NCBI GenBank assembly: GCA_945952425.1
Contig: CAMFIX010000083.1
Coordinates: forward strand, 1-9,366
Direction: 5' to 3'
DNA: 9,366 bases
DNA from: an uncultured Pseudorhodobacter sp.
Lineage (GTDB): Bacteria > Pseudomonadota > Alphaproteobacteria > Rhodobacterales > Rhodobacteraceae
Shown piece after piece: positions 1-5,460 of this stretch. Position numbers and translations under genes: made by a program. Below the pieces are notes generated by a model. It saw only the letters and a list, made by a program, of their open reading frames with translations. It had not been told where the DNA came from and searched no databases. Numbering within the stretch: the first letter of the stretch is position 1; every line of letters begins with the position of its first letter.

Positions 1-5
1 CGGTC

Positions 6-329
6 GTGTTCGCGTTGGTCGAGAGCTTGGACAATTCATCCCGTATGCTAGGAAAGCAGTTCGAGGGTGAGTACAGGGGTCTCTCTGTAGGTCATCACCT
101 GTTCGCCGACAGCGGCGAGGAAGATCCGTTCGTGACTGGGCTGTTCTCGATTATCCAAAAGGGGCTCCCCAAGCAGGATTCGTTGCTTGTGACGGCCTCC
201 TTGCGGCCGAGGCTCGGGTCAACGAGCTCAGCGTTGGAGCCTCAATGGGAGCGGGCGCCCATCAGCTTCCGTCGTCGATCAACGCTGCGGGCGGTACCCG
301 CAACACCTGGGACAAATGCCAAAGCGTAA
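6..329 (+). CDS. Unresolved reading frame at the window edge, possibly the 3' end of a gene
   Basis: This frame is open from the window edge to a TAA at 327-329, so it could be the tail of a gene that starts to the left. The first 70 or so residues look protein-like. The last third turns arginine- and proline-rich, and the final 68 bases overlap the 3' end of the XRE gene on the opposite strand. A second frame on the same strand (stop TGA at 69-71, then open past position 260) also reads as plausible protein between about 135 and 260. The segment may therefore be a decayed or frameshifted gene. I recognise no domain in either frame and assign no function. Confidence 0.25.
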   Translation: MFALVESLDNSSRMLGKQFEGEYRGLSVGHHLFADSGEEDPFVTGLFSIIQKGLPKQDSLLVTASLRPRLGSTSSALEPQWERAPISFRRRSTLRAVPATPGTNAKA

Positions 330-474
330 GCAGCGTCACGTTCTGCTTGCCTCGTTCCATGAGGCTGATGTGGGCCCGATCGACACCAAGGCGATCTGCG
401 ACGGCCGCCTGACTAAGGCCAGCGTCCTTACGTAGCCGACGCAGATTGCTGCCGAAGACTTGGCGGATGTCCAT
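262..474 (-). CDS. Small XRE/Cro-CI family helix-turn-helix regulator
   Basis: A 70-residue protein that is almost entirely one Cro/CI-type HTH domain. It has an arginine-rich first helix (NLRRLRKDAG), the motif LSQAAVADRLGVDRAHISLM covering the two HTH helices, then ERGK and a helix ending in LSQVLRVPP. Such single-domain proteins are DNA-binding repressors or antitoxin-like regulators. No C-terminal protease, toxin or sensor domain is present. I chose the ATG at 474; an in-frame TTG at 492 would add six residues, and neither has a clear Shine-Dalgarno. The gene diverges from the lipoprotein gene, and the palindromes at 494-524 sit directly upstream, suggesting autoregulation and control of the lipoprotein. 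Family assignment is firm; the target is inferred. Confidence 0.88.
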   Translation of the reverse strand: MDIRQVFGSNLRRLRKDAGLSQAAVADRLGVDRAHISLMERGKQNVTLLTLWHLSQVLRVPPAALIDDGS

Positions 475-493
475 CGAGAGGATGGACGTCAAA

Positions 494-524
494 CGTGCAT
501 TTTAATGCGACGTACTATAATACG
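494..524. promoter_or_regulatory. Divergent regulatory region with two inverted repeats and a TATAAT box
   Basis: Two palindromic motifs lie side by side between the XRE gene and the lipoprotein gene. The first is GCATT-TT-AATGC (497-508). The second has CGTA and TACG arms around six bases (511-524). A consensus -10 hexamer TATAAT (516-521) for plus-strand transcription falls inside the second repeat, but I see no good -35 at the usual distance. On the minus strand TAAAAT (504-499) could be the -10 for the XRE gene. The arrangement fits operators for the XRE protein overlapping both promoters. The repeats are seen; the binding is inferred. Confidence 0.5.
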
Positions 525-601
525 CGGTTGAGCTGTGGCGGCGAAGGTCGGATGCCGCTGAGCACCGGGCTCGGGTGAGCCGCATTCTGTCGGTGGGGGC
601 A

Positions 602-1402
602 ATGACGAAGCTTGGTTTGGCTGGGGCCATTTGTACCTTGGCGGTGCCCATGTTCCTGGCTGCTTGCTCGAATCCCAGCGGTGCCGTTGGCGGGGGGGCG
701 GCCCTGGTTTCAGGTCCATGTTCCGGCCCGGAGGTCATTCAGGCCTTCAAATCCCGCTTGGCCGATGCCGTGAAAGAGCAGGGCTCCAGCGACATTGGCT
801 ACTATGGACCGGGAGGAACCGCCTTCCGTCCCCGGTACGTTGACTCAACCAACGCCCTACAGGTCGACGTCCGCTCAGTCTCCCTGACGGACTCGGTTCC
901 CCTCGAAGCGGCGGCCGGTAGTGGCCTTCGTGCCTGTACGACCAACTTGACGGCAGAGGTCGAGGTTGGGCTGCCTCAGGGCTTTTCGCTCGTTTCGGAC
1001 CCCCAGAGCATCCAGGATTGGACCTGCGACGCTCCGAATTGCCACAAGTACGATCTCTCGGATGGCCCTGAAGTCCAAGCCGCTATCGCCGATTGCTCGA
1101 AGGTGGGGGGCGGCCGGTGCCTGCTGAACCTGCTGTCCTACAAAAGGACCGAAGCGAAGCCGGGACGAATGACGCTGCACTTCGAAGGCGTCGAATATGA
1201 TGTTGGCACAAGCGATCAGGGCCAGAAGGTGGTCCAAATGCACACCCGCCTGTCGGTTGGAGGGGCCGCTATCAAGTCGGCTCTATCTGGCAACTCATCC
1301 CAGTCGGCGGTGCAATGTGCCGTGATGGATGATTCTCAAACGTCGATCCGCCCCGTCACATGCCCGGTCGGCGCTGAAACGGCATTCCAGAACCCCGAAT
1401 AG
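602..1402 (+). CDS. Putative cysteine-rich lipoprotein of unknown function
   Basis: The N-terminus is a textbook lipoprotein signal: a short basic start (MTK), a hydrophobic stretch and the lipobox LAAC with the acylated cysteine at residue 22. I chose the ATG at 602 for that reason; an in-frame GTG at 575 would add nine residues ahead of the same signal. The mature part (about 245 residues) has eight further cysteines (40, 112, 142, 147, 165, 173, 239, 254), consistent with disulfides in the periplasm. A GPEV tetrapeptide occurs twice (42-45 and 155-158), each time opening a helix-like segment, so two distantly related subdomains are possible. I do not recognise the family. It diverges from the XRE regulator and probably shares its control region. 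Surface exclusion, envelope modification or a role in transfer are possible but not shown by the sequence. Confidence 0.82.
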   Translation: MTKLGLAGAICTLAVPMFLAACSNPSGAVGGGAALVSGPCSGPEVIQAFKSRLADAVKEQGSSDIGYYGPGGTAFRPRYVDSTNALQVDVRSVSLTDSVPLEAAAGSGLRACTTNLTAEVEVGLPQGFSLVSDPQSIQDWTCDAPNCHKYDLSDGPEVQAAIADCSKVGGGRCLLNLLSYKRTEAKPGRMTLHFEGVEYDVGTSDQGQKVVQMHTRLSVGGAAIKSALSGNSSQSAVQCAVMDDSQTSIRPVTCPVGAETAFQNPE

Positions 1403-1425
1403 GTAAGAGCGTAACCGTGGTCGGG

Positions 1426-1445
1426 TGTGGTGAGCGTTCGCCACA
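1426..1445 (+). terminator. Hairpin downstream of the lipoprotein gene, weak terminator candidate
   Basis: An eight-pair stem (TGTGGTGA with TCGCCACA, including one G-T pair) closes a four-base GCGT loop about 24 bases after the lipoprotein stop codon. No T-run follows, so this is either a rho-dependent end or simply mRNA structure. The rest of 1403-1565 holds no gene that I can see. Confidence 0.25.
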
Positions 1446-1565
1446 GCCTCGCAGCACCACCGGATGCACGGCCCTTGTCCGTATATCAACGGGCGAGCCC
1501 GGAAGCGCTGGTAGCTGAAGACTCAGGAACCCGCGGAGCCATAGATTAGAGGCAATGGCTCAGCC

Positions 1566-1594
1566 TTGCGTCAAACGCTGCCTTCTGATAATAT
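1566..1594 (+). promoter_or_regulatory. Putative promoter of the integrase gene
   Basis: A -35-like TTGCGT (1566-1571) is separated by 17 bases from a -10-like TAATAT (1589-1594). It lies in an AT-rich stretch (about 1587-1620) that stands out from its surroundings and is about 80 bases upstream of the integrase ATG. The leader between promoter and gene includes a G-rich run at 1637-1645. Confidence 0.4.
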
Positions 1595-1676
1595 TACGAA
1601 ATTCCAACAAGTAAATTTATCACCACCCTCCGTTTAGGCGGGGGGCCATTTCCTGTTGTTCAATGTATGGGGTTCT

Positions 1677-2675
1677 ATGATCTATCCACCTAATTCATTT
1701 GTCGGCGTCGCCCAGACCATTATCAAACATGCCGAAATCCGAGTGAAGGCCGGCGAAAACAGTCCGACCCTCGTTCGGGACTATAAGCAGCGGCTGACCT
1801 GCTACTGCCAACCCTATTTCAAGAAGACCTTAGTCCGGGATGTCGATCACCGGATGCTTAAAGCGTTCTATGCCGACCTGGTGACGAAGGGTCTTTCGTC
1901 CGGGTCCATCCGCCCGATTCTCTCGTTCGTGAGCTGCGTCCTGAAATCGGCTGCCGACGAGGGTCTGATCCGCACCGTTCCCAACATCCCCAGGCCCAAG
2001 CATAAGGATAGCCCCAGGCCCTCCTTCACAAGGGTGGAATATCGGACCCTGCTTCAGACTCTTAAGGAGCAGGAGAAGGCCAAGCAGAAGCTGAACTTCA
2101 AGGGCCACGAACTGGATCGTGAGCTTCGAGACGCCGTGACGATGATGGTCGCCTGCTTCCTGAGGCCCGGCGACCTTTTCGACATGAAGAACCGGCACGT
2201 CGAGGTCGTCGACGAGACCGGCGTGGACGCTCGGAAATTCCTAAGGATGAAGTTGCCGCCGTCAAAGGGGCACCACCATCCCACGGTGTCGATGAAGCAT
2301 GCCGTGGATATCTATGCTCGGGTCGTCGCTCACCAGCGTAAGAAGGGGTTCGGGCGACCAGACGACTACGTGTTCCTGCCAGGAATTGGCAGCAGGGCAT
2401 ATGCTCAGGAGGTGTTCAGCCGCCTCTTCGTCCAGGTGCTAGAACTGGCGGGTCTTAGGCGCACAGCCGATGGCGCTGCACGATCGTTCTATTCCTTGAG
2501 GCACTACGCCATCGAAAGCAGACTGGTTCATGCCGACGGCTTAGATCTCCTGACCCTGGCCAGGAACTGCCGGACCAGCCCCGAGATGATCAACCGGTTC
2601 TACGCCCATTGGCTGGAGCCTGAGCGGAACCTAGACATCATTCAGAGCTTCCGACGAGAGAGCCGCTATTCCTGA
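1677..2675 (+). CDS. Tyrosine recombinase / phage-type site-specific integrase
   Basis: Catalyses site-specific integration and excision through a covalent 3'-phosphotyrosine intermediate. Counting from the TTG at 1656 (339 residues), the N-terminal part (about 15-115) looks like a SAM-like core-binding domain. The catalytic domain follows, with box I arginine R170 in FLRPGDL, a likely strand lysine K204 in PPSKGHH, box II R282-H283 in YSLRHYA, and the nucleophile Y316 in INRFYAHW. The usual first histidine of box II (HxLRH) is tyrosine here (Y279). I prefer the ATG at 1677 (332 residues) because it is the first ATG and has a GGGG just upstream; the TTG at 1656 is possible. The gene is convergent with the next gene. 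It is the best candidate for the enzyme that used the tRNA-Thr att site, although it lies about 3.6 kb from that boundary. Confidence 0.93.
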   Translation: MIYPPNSFVGVAQTIIKHAEIRVKAGENSPTLVRDYKQRLTCYCQPYFKKTLVRDVDHRMLKAFYADLVTKGLSSGSIRPILSFVSCVLKSAADEGLIRTVPNIPRPKHKDSPRPSFTRVEYRTLLQTLKEQEKAKQKLNFKGHELDRELRDAVTMMVACFLRPGDLFDMKNRHVEVVDETGVDARKFLRMKLPPSKGHHHPTVSMKHAVDIYARVVAHQRKKGFGRPDDYVFLPGIGSRAYAQEVFSRLFVQVLELAGLRRTADGAARSFYSLRHYAIESRLVHADGLDLLTLARNCRTSPEMINRFYAHWLEPERNLDIIQSFRRESRYS

Positions 2676-2680
2676 AGATT

Positions 2681-2702
2681 GGGGAAGGCCTAGGCCTTCC
2701 CC
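2681..2702. terminator. Perfect 22-base palindrome between convergent genes, probable shared terminator
   Basis: The arms GGGGAAGGCC and GGCCTTCCCC flank a central TA, so the sequence is its own reverse complement. It begins five bases after the integrase stop and covers the last codons and stop of the convergent DUF6641-like gene. T-rich but interrupted sequence (TTCTTCCC) follows on the plus strand, and only a short AATCTT on the minus strand. The position suggests a bidirectional terminator, and also insulation between the genes. Confidence 0.6.
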
Positions 2703-3148
2703 TTCTTCCCGTGGAAACGCTGCTGCAGCCCGCCGGCAGCCTCCGCAAGGGCGGAATCCAGTCCGCCAGCCAAGGTTTCCTGACGAAGAGCGGGCAGGAC
2801 CTTGCGGAGCTCATTGGTCGTCCCGAGCACCAGGACGTCCTTACCATCCTTCACTTTCAGCCGGGCGGACCCATAGCGAAGGCTGAATCGAACGGCGCCA
2901 TCATCATCAATCCACCACCACGGGGAGACCCGGCGGTGCTGTTCGACATCGAACACCTCGTCGGTTTCCAGATCCCGCTTCCGCTGAACCCGCACACGGC
3001 GGTAGCTCTCACCGGCCTCCGAAGCATTGAGCAGGTTGAGTTGGTCCAGGAGGGCGGCCGCCAACTTCTTCCTACGAAGCCGGATCGGGTCGTAGGCCTT
3101 CGACCGTTGCTCACTTTCGGCCAGGGTCAATTTGTTGAGGACGCTCAT
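2690..3148 (-). CDS. Small DUF6641-like protein of unknown function
   Basis: A 152-residue, soluble, highly charged protein with no signal peptide or membrane segment. It opens MSVLNKLTLAESEQRSK and then has a basic segment PIRLRRKKL (21-29) leading into a helix. The middle carries SPWWWIDDDG (75-84) followed by strands with RYGSARLKVKDGK, and the C-terminus is alanine- and glycine-rich helix. From memory this layout matches the DUF6641 family found on plasmids and integrative elements; a profile search would be needed to confirm it. The start is secure: AAGGAG lies six bases upstream of the ATG. No function is known to me. The gene is convergent with the integrase and divergent from the serine recombinase. 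Confidence 0.85.
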   Translation of the reverse strand: MSVLNKLTLAESEQRSKAYDPIRLRRKKLAAALLDQLNLLNASEAGESYRRVRVQRKRDLETDEVFDVEQHRRVSPWWWIDDDGAVRFSLRYGSARLKVKDGKDVLVLGTTNELRKVLPALRQETLAGGLDSALAEAAGGLQQRFHGKKGKA

Positions 3149-3309
3149 CGAATTCTCCTTCTTCTATGTAGCTGTCCTCCCCCTCCTTCCGCCTTCGATC
3201 CCGGACAACGACCGATCATCATCGACCCGTTGCCAAACCCTCGCTCAAGCAGGGATGGCCGTTCCAAGACGCCAAATGTTCGTTAGGCGGTTTGGTACGG
3301 CGAGTGGCG

Positions 3310-4041
3310 ATGAAGGCTGTGGCCTATTTTCGTGTGAGCACAGCTAGCCAGGGTCGAAGCGGCCTCGGGCTCGAAGCCCAGCGGCAGGCCGTCGACGCCC
3401 TCGCTTCATCCAGGGGACTGACCCTGCTCTCGACCTTCACGGAAATCGAAAGCGGGAAGCGAAATGACAGACCGCAACTTCAAGCCGCTCTCCAGCTAGC
3501 CAAACTCACCGGGGCTACGCTGGTCATTGCGAAGCTTGATCGGCTGTCCCGCAACGCCGCCTTCCTGCTGGCTCTTCGGGATAGCGGCGCCCGATTCCTT
3601 GCGGCGGATTTGCCAGATGCCAACGACCTCACGATTGGCCTCCTGGCGGTCATCGCTCAGGCCGAGCGGGAGGCCACGTCCCGCCGAACTGTAGAAGCCT
3701 TGGCCGCCATCCGATCCCGCATAGCCGAGGTGGGCAGCCACACGTCCTCTCGCTCTGGTCGGTCCATTCGAAGACTTGGCAATCCAAATGGAACTCAGGC
3801 CATAGTGAAATCGGGCAAAGGAAATTTGGCGGCCCTCGCCGCCTTGCGGGCGAAAGCGACAGCTTTGGCCCAAGATATTGGGCCTGTGATCGCTGAGCTA
3901 CGACAGCGGGGGGCGTCTTTTGCCGCAGTGGCAGACGAGCTCAATAGAATGGGTGTCCTGACCCCTCGGGAGCGCAGATGGCACCCGTCGACAGTCAGAA
4001 ATTTTCAACAGCGAGCAGCCGCCGATCAGTCGGCGGCCTAA
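3310..4041 (+). CDS. Small serine recombinase (resolvase/invertase family)
   Basis: A 243-residue serine recombinase. The N-terminal catalytic domain (about 1-140) starts MKAVAYFRVSTASQG, with nucleophile S10 and active-site R8. It continues with ESGKRNDRPQL (47-57) and AKLDRLSRNAAF (74-85), which holds the conserved D77, R78 and R81. A long helix around 112-140 (LAVIAQAEREATSRRTVEAL) resembles the E helix used for dimer contacts. After a basic linker, residues 191-233 (ELRQRGASFAAVADELNRMG and TPRERRWHPSTVRN) form a plausible DNA-binding helix-turn-helix. The protein is far shorter than large serine integrases and lacks their zinc-ribbon region. I chose the ATG at 3310 because it opens the canonical first strand; an in-frame TTG at 3292 adds six residues. 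The likely role is resolving or inverting DNA of the element. No obvious res site or invertible segment was found. Confidence 0.93.
   Translation: MKAVAYFRVSTASQGRSGLGLEAQRQAVDALASSRGLTLLSTFTEIESGKRNDRPQLQAALQLAKLTGATLVIAKLDRLSRNAAFLLALRDSGARFLAADLPDANDLTIGLLAVIAQAEREATSRRTVEALAAIRSRIAEVGSHTSSRSGRSIRRLGNPNGTQAIVKSGKGNLAALAALRAKATALAQDIGPVIAELRQRGASFAAVADELNRMGVLTPRERRWHPSTVRNFQQRAAADQSAA
4018..4037 (+). terminator. GC-rich hairpin at the end of the serine recombinase gene
   Basis: A perfect eight-pair stem (GCCGCCGA with TCGGCGGC) with a TCAG loop spans the last codons of the recombinase gene, ending two bases before the TAA begins. Only an interrupted T stretch (GTTCTTTC) follows, so termination would be weak. 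It may instead stabilise the mRNA 3' end. Confidence 0.3.
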
Positions 4042-4103
4042 AAGGCGTTCTTTCGCAGATACTTACGCACCCAATGTGTTACTTTGTGGATTAGCGCTAT
4101 TTA

Positions 4104-4132
4104 TTGACAAAACGCCCCAATTAGCTTAGTAT
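4104..4132 (+). promoter_or_regulatory. Strong sigma-70-like promoter for the 150-residue unknown gene
   Basis: A perfect -35 TTGACA (4104-4109), a 17-base spacer and a -10 TAGTAT (4127-4132) lie in an AT-rich intergenic stretch about 45 bases upstream of the start codon. This is one of the two best promoter matches in the window and the only strong one inside the element. Confidence 0.75.
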
Positions 4133-4177
4133 ACCAGAGCATCAATTGTGATGTGTTTTCATAATACGAGGTTTTAA

Positions 4178-4630
4178 ATGATCATTTCTCCCCTAACTAC
4201 CAACCAATTCTCCCACCTATCCACCCTTGATTACGTCATTGGGGCCGGGCTCATTAATTCGGGAAAGGCAGTCGCCAAAATCGGAAAGATCTGGGACGTC
4301 GATCTTCGGATGGATGCTCAAGAGTTCGGGCGTCCGGTTCGAGCGGTCTACTCCTTCAGGGGTGATTTAACCCTGGGCGCTTGCAAGGTGAAATTTAGAA
4401 GCTTCCACGATGATAGTTCGAGTATCCTTGAAGCTCGTGATCTCATCATCAGTGACTTGATGGAAAAGTTCGGAAGCACTCAACATCACCACCAAGACTC
4501 GGCCGGCCAATTCCTCGTCTGGAATTGCAAGGAAGGGTACCGCATCGCTCGTCTGGAATTGCGGCGGGGTGAGGGCGCACAGGAGATGCTTGAGACCGAA
4601 GTCGACCGCTTCTATCCCATGCAGCACTAG
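4178..4630 (+). CDS. Unknown 150-residue soluble protein in a stand-alone cassette
   Basis: I do not recognise this protein. It has no signal peptide or membrane helix, so it is probably cytoplasmic. The predicted texture is mixed alpha/beta: a strand-like region VRAVYSFRGDLTLGACKVKF (about 54-73), a helix SSILEARDLIISDLMEKFG (about 80-99), a His-rich turn HHHQD, then strands QFLVWNCKEGYRIARLELR. The start is well supported: GAGG lies six bases upstream of the ATG at 4178, and a strong promoter is upstream. The gene ends 24 bases before a strong intrinsic terminator, so it is a monocistronic unit, lower in GC upstream than its neighbours. Such self-contained genes in integrated elements are often accessory cargo (defence, immunity or regulation). 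That is inference only; there is no motif to support a particular function. Confidence 0.85.
   Translation: MIISPLTTNQFSHLSTLDYVIGAGLINSGKAVAKIGKIWDVDLRMDAQEFGRPVRAVYSFRGDLTLGACKVKFRSFHDDSSSILEARDLIISDLMEKFGSTQHHHQDSAGQFLVWNCKEGYRIARLELRRGEGAQEMLETEVDRFYPMQH
4514..4562 (+). repeat. 15-base exact direct repeat inside the unknown gene, read in two frames
   Basis: CTCGTCTGGAATTGC occurs at 4514-4528 and again at 4548-4562. The offset is 34 bases, not a multiple of three, so the copies encode different residues (LVWNC and ARLEL contexts). Recombination or slippage between copies would remove 34 bases and shift the frame. Confidence 0.9.
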
Positions 4631-4654
4631 GTTTTACCGCCTTGTGGCAACAAG

Positions 4655-4684
4655 AGCCCCGACATGTGTCGGGGCTTTTTGTTT
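4655..4684 (+). terminator. Strong intrinsic terminator after the unknown gene
   Basis: A nine-pair stem AGCCCCGAC / GTCGGGGCT (4655-4663, 4668-4676) with an ATGT loop is followed directly by TTTTTGTTT. This is a canonical rho-independent terminator for plus-strand transcription. It also separates this gene from the convergent GIY-YIG gene. Confidence 0.95.
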
Positions 4685-4726
4685 GTGCGCTAAACCTGAG
4701 CCACGTGTCAGGTTCCGCTTGCCAAT

Positions 4727-4744
4727 CAGCAGCAATGGCTGCTG
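4727..4744 (-). terminator. Hairpin just downstream of the GIY-YIG gene
   Basis: CAGCAGC and GCTGCTG arms flank AATG, four bases beyond the GIY-YIG stop codon on the minus strand. No T-run follows, so the terminator call is weak. A 10-base direct repeat GTCAGGTTCC (4707-4716 and 4753-4762) brackets the hairpin. Confidence 0.3.
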
Positions 4745-4748
4745 GCTT

Positions 4749-5219
4749 CTAGGTCAGGTTCCAGGCCAGCCCGTGTTCCAAGAGCTCGGCCTCTTCAGCT
4801 ACAAAGTCGGGCGTCGCTCTAAACCAAACTGACACATCGACACCTGCCCTGATGTCTCGAAGGATCGTGGCGTTGATCCGGCAGTTAGTTTGGCGACCCT
4901 TTAGCCGGACATTGTATGGCGAAATCCGCCCATACCCATGCCACCGTTGCTTAAGATTGGCCGCTCGGCCGACATAGACCGGCGTTTCGTGAGCTACGAT
5001 CAGGTACAGGCCTGATGTTTTAGGGGCGGGTACTTTGAACTGGCAGAATGGGCCAGCGCCGTGGCGGTGTCGCTGATCAGGTCGAACGTCAAAGTCGAAG
5101 ATGGCGACTGATCCATCGGCGCTCAGGGCAGGCTGGATCCAGGCGAGAAAATCGAAGTCGTAGCCCCCGAGCTTTAAGGGCCTGCCGGAGAACGTCTTCT
5201 GCCACTCAGGATTTGTCAT
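4749..5219 (-). CDS. GIY-YIG nuclease-like protein
   Basis: A member of the GIY-YIG endonuclease superfamily, metal-dependent nucleases that cut DNA. Counting from the ATG (156 residues), the hallmark strands are GLY (70-72) and YVG (82-84), spaced as in the family. They are followed by the conserved arginine in NLKQRWHGYG (R92) and a glutamate-rich helix DFVAEEAELLEHGLAWN that supplies the candidate metal-binding glutamate (142-145) and the terminal asparagine. The first 60 residues (KLGGYDFDFLAWIQPAL onward) are a separate unrecognised domain. I chose the ATG at 5219; a TTG at 5258 would add 13 residues, but the putative promoter would then leave almost no leader. Possible roles are homing-like cutting, repair or defence; the sequence does not decide. 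It lies downstream of the HUH gene on the same strand, 241 bases apart. Confidence 0.85.
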   Translation of the reverse strand: MTNPEWQKTFSGRPLKLGGYDFDFLAWIQPALSADGSVAIFDFDVRPDQRHRHGAGPFCQFKVPAPKTSGLYLIVAHETPVYVGRAANLKQRWHGYGRISPYNVRLKGRQTNCRINATILRDIRAGVDVSVWFRATPDFVAEEAELLEHGLAWNLT

Positions 5220-5268
5220 GGGCCTTAGACGTTTGGAGTCTGCATCGGGCTCGAACAAGATACCTAAG

Positions 5269-5298
5269 GTCTTAGAGGGTGGGTCTCACTACGTTCAA
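5269..5298 (-). promoter_or_regulatory. Possible promoter of the GIY-YIG gene
   Basis: Read on the minus strand, TTGAAC (5298-5293) and TAAGAC (5274-5269) are separated by 18 bases. A small palindrome, CTAAG-GT-CTTAG (5264-5275), overlaps the -10 and could be an operator. A start near 5262 would give a leader of about 40 bases to the ATG at 5219. Confidence 0.35.
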
Positions 5299-5363
5299 CC
5301 CACGGACTACGTCGGTCCTTATTGATCTCCTCACCAGGCCTTTAGGCAATACTCTTTAATCAA

Positions 5364-5384
5364 GGCTCTGAGCGGTTCAGAGCC
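5364..5384. repeat. Perfect eight-pair hairpin
   Basis: GGCTCTGA (5364-5371) and TCAGAGCC (5377-5384) flank the loop GCGGT. No T-run follows on either strand, so it is unlikely to be an ordinary intrinsic terminator. It is the longest stem in the 5220-5460 region and lies about 77 bases past the stop of the HUH gene. Confidence 0.8.
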
Positions 5385-5460
5385 AGGCGAAGAATCTGGA
5401 ATTTCCGGAGTGTCGAGTCTGCTCGGCGATTTATGGGATATCCCGCTCGGAGCGGGGCAG

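Larger units (their letters stand above)
5220..5460. other. Hairpin-rich non-coding region, candidate origin or regulatory locus
   Basis: This 241-base gap holds no convincing gene but an unusual density of inverted repeats: CTAAG/CTTAG (5264-5275), GTGGGT/ACCCAC (5279-5303), GCCT/AGGC (5338-5347), the eight-pair hairpin at 5364-5384, the palindrome GGGATATCCC (5435-5444), and CCCGCT/AGCGGG with a CGG loop (5442-5456). A direct repeat ACTACGT occurs at 5289 and 5306. It lies directly downstream of the HUH/Rep-like gene. Known: HUH enzymes nick at or beside hairpins. Inferred: this may be the nick or origin region, or simply a promoter and terminator cluster. Confidence 0.4.

Noticed and set aside
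2711..3286. A 191-codon plus-strand ORF opposite the DUF6641-like gene
   Set aside because: The minus-strand gene has a strong AAGGAG site and sensible protein features; the plus frame has no ribosome site and no recognisable domain.
3282..3288. GTTAGGC resembling an integron attC core site, upstream of the serine recombinase
   Set aside because: No matching inverse core (RYYYAAC) or central hairpin at a suitable distance, and no integron integrase is present; a seven-base match is expected by chance.
3341..3503. Ten-base direct repeat CAGCTAGCCA within the serine recombinase gene
   Set aside because: Both copies are in coding sequence and the length is near chance level; there is no symmetry to suggest a crossover site.
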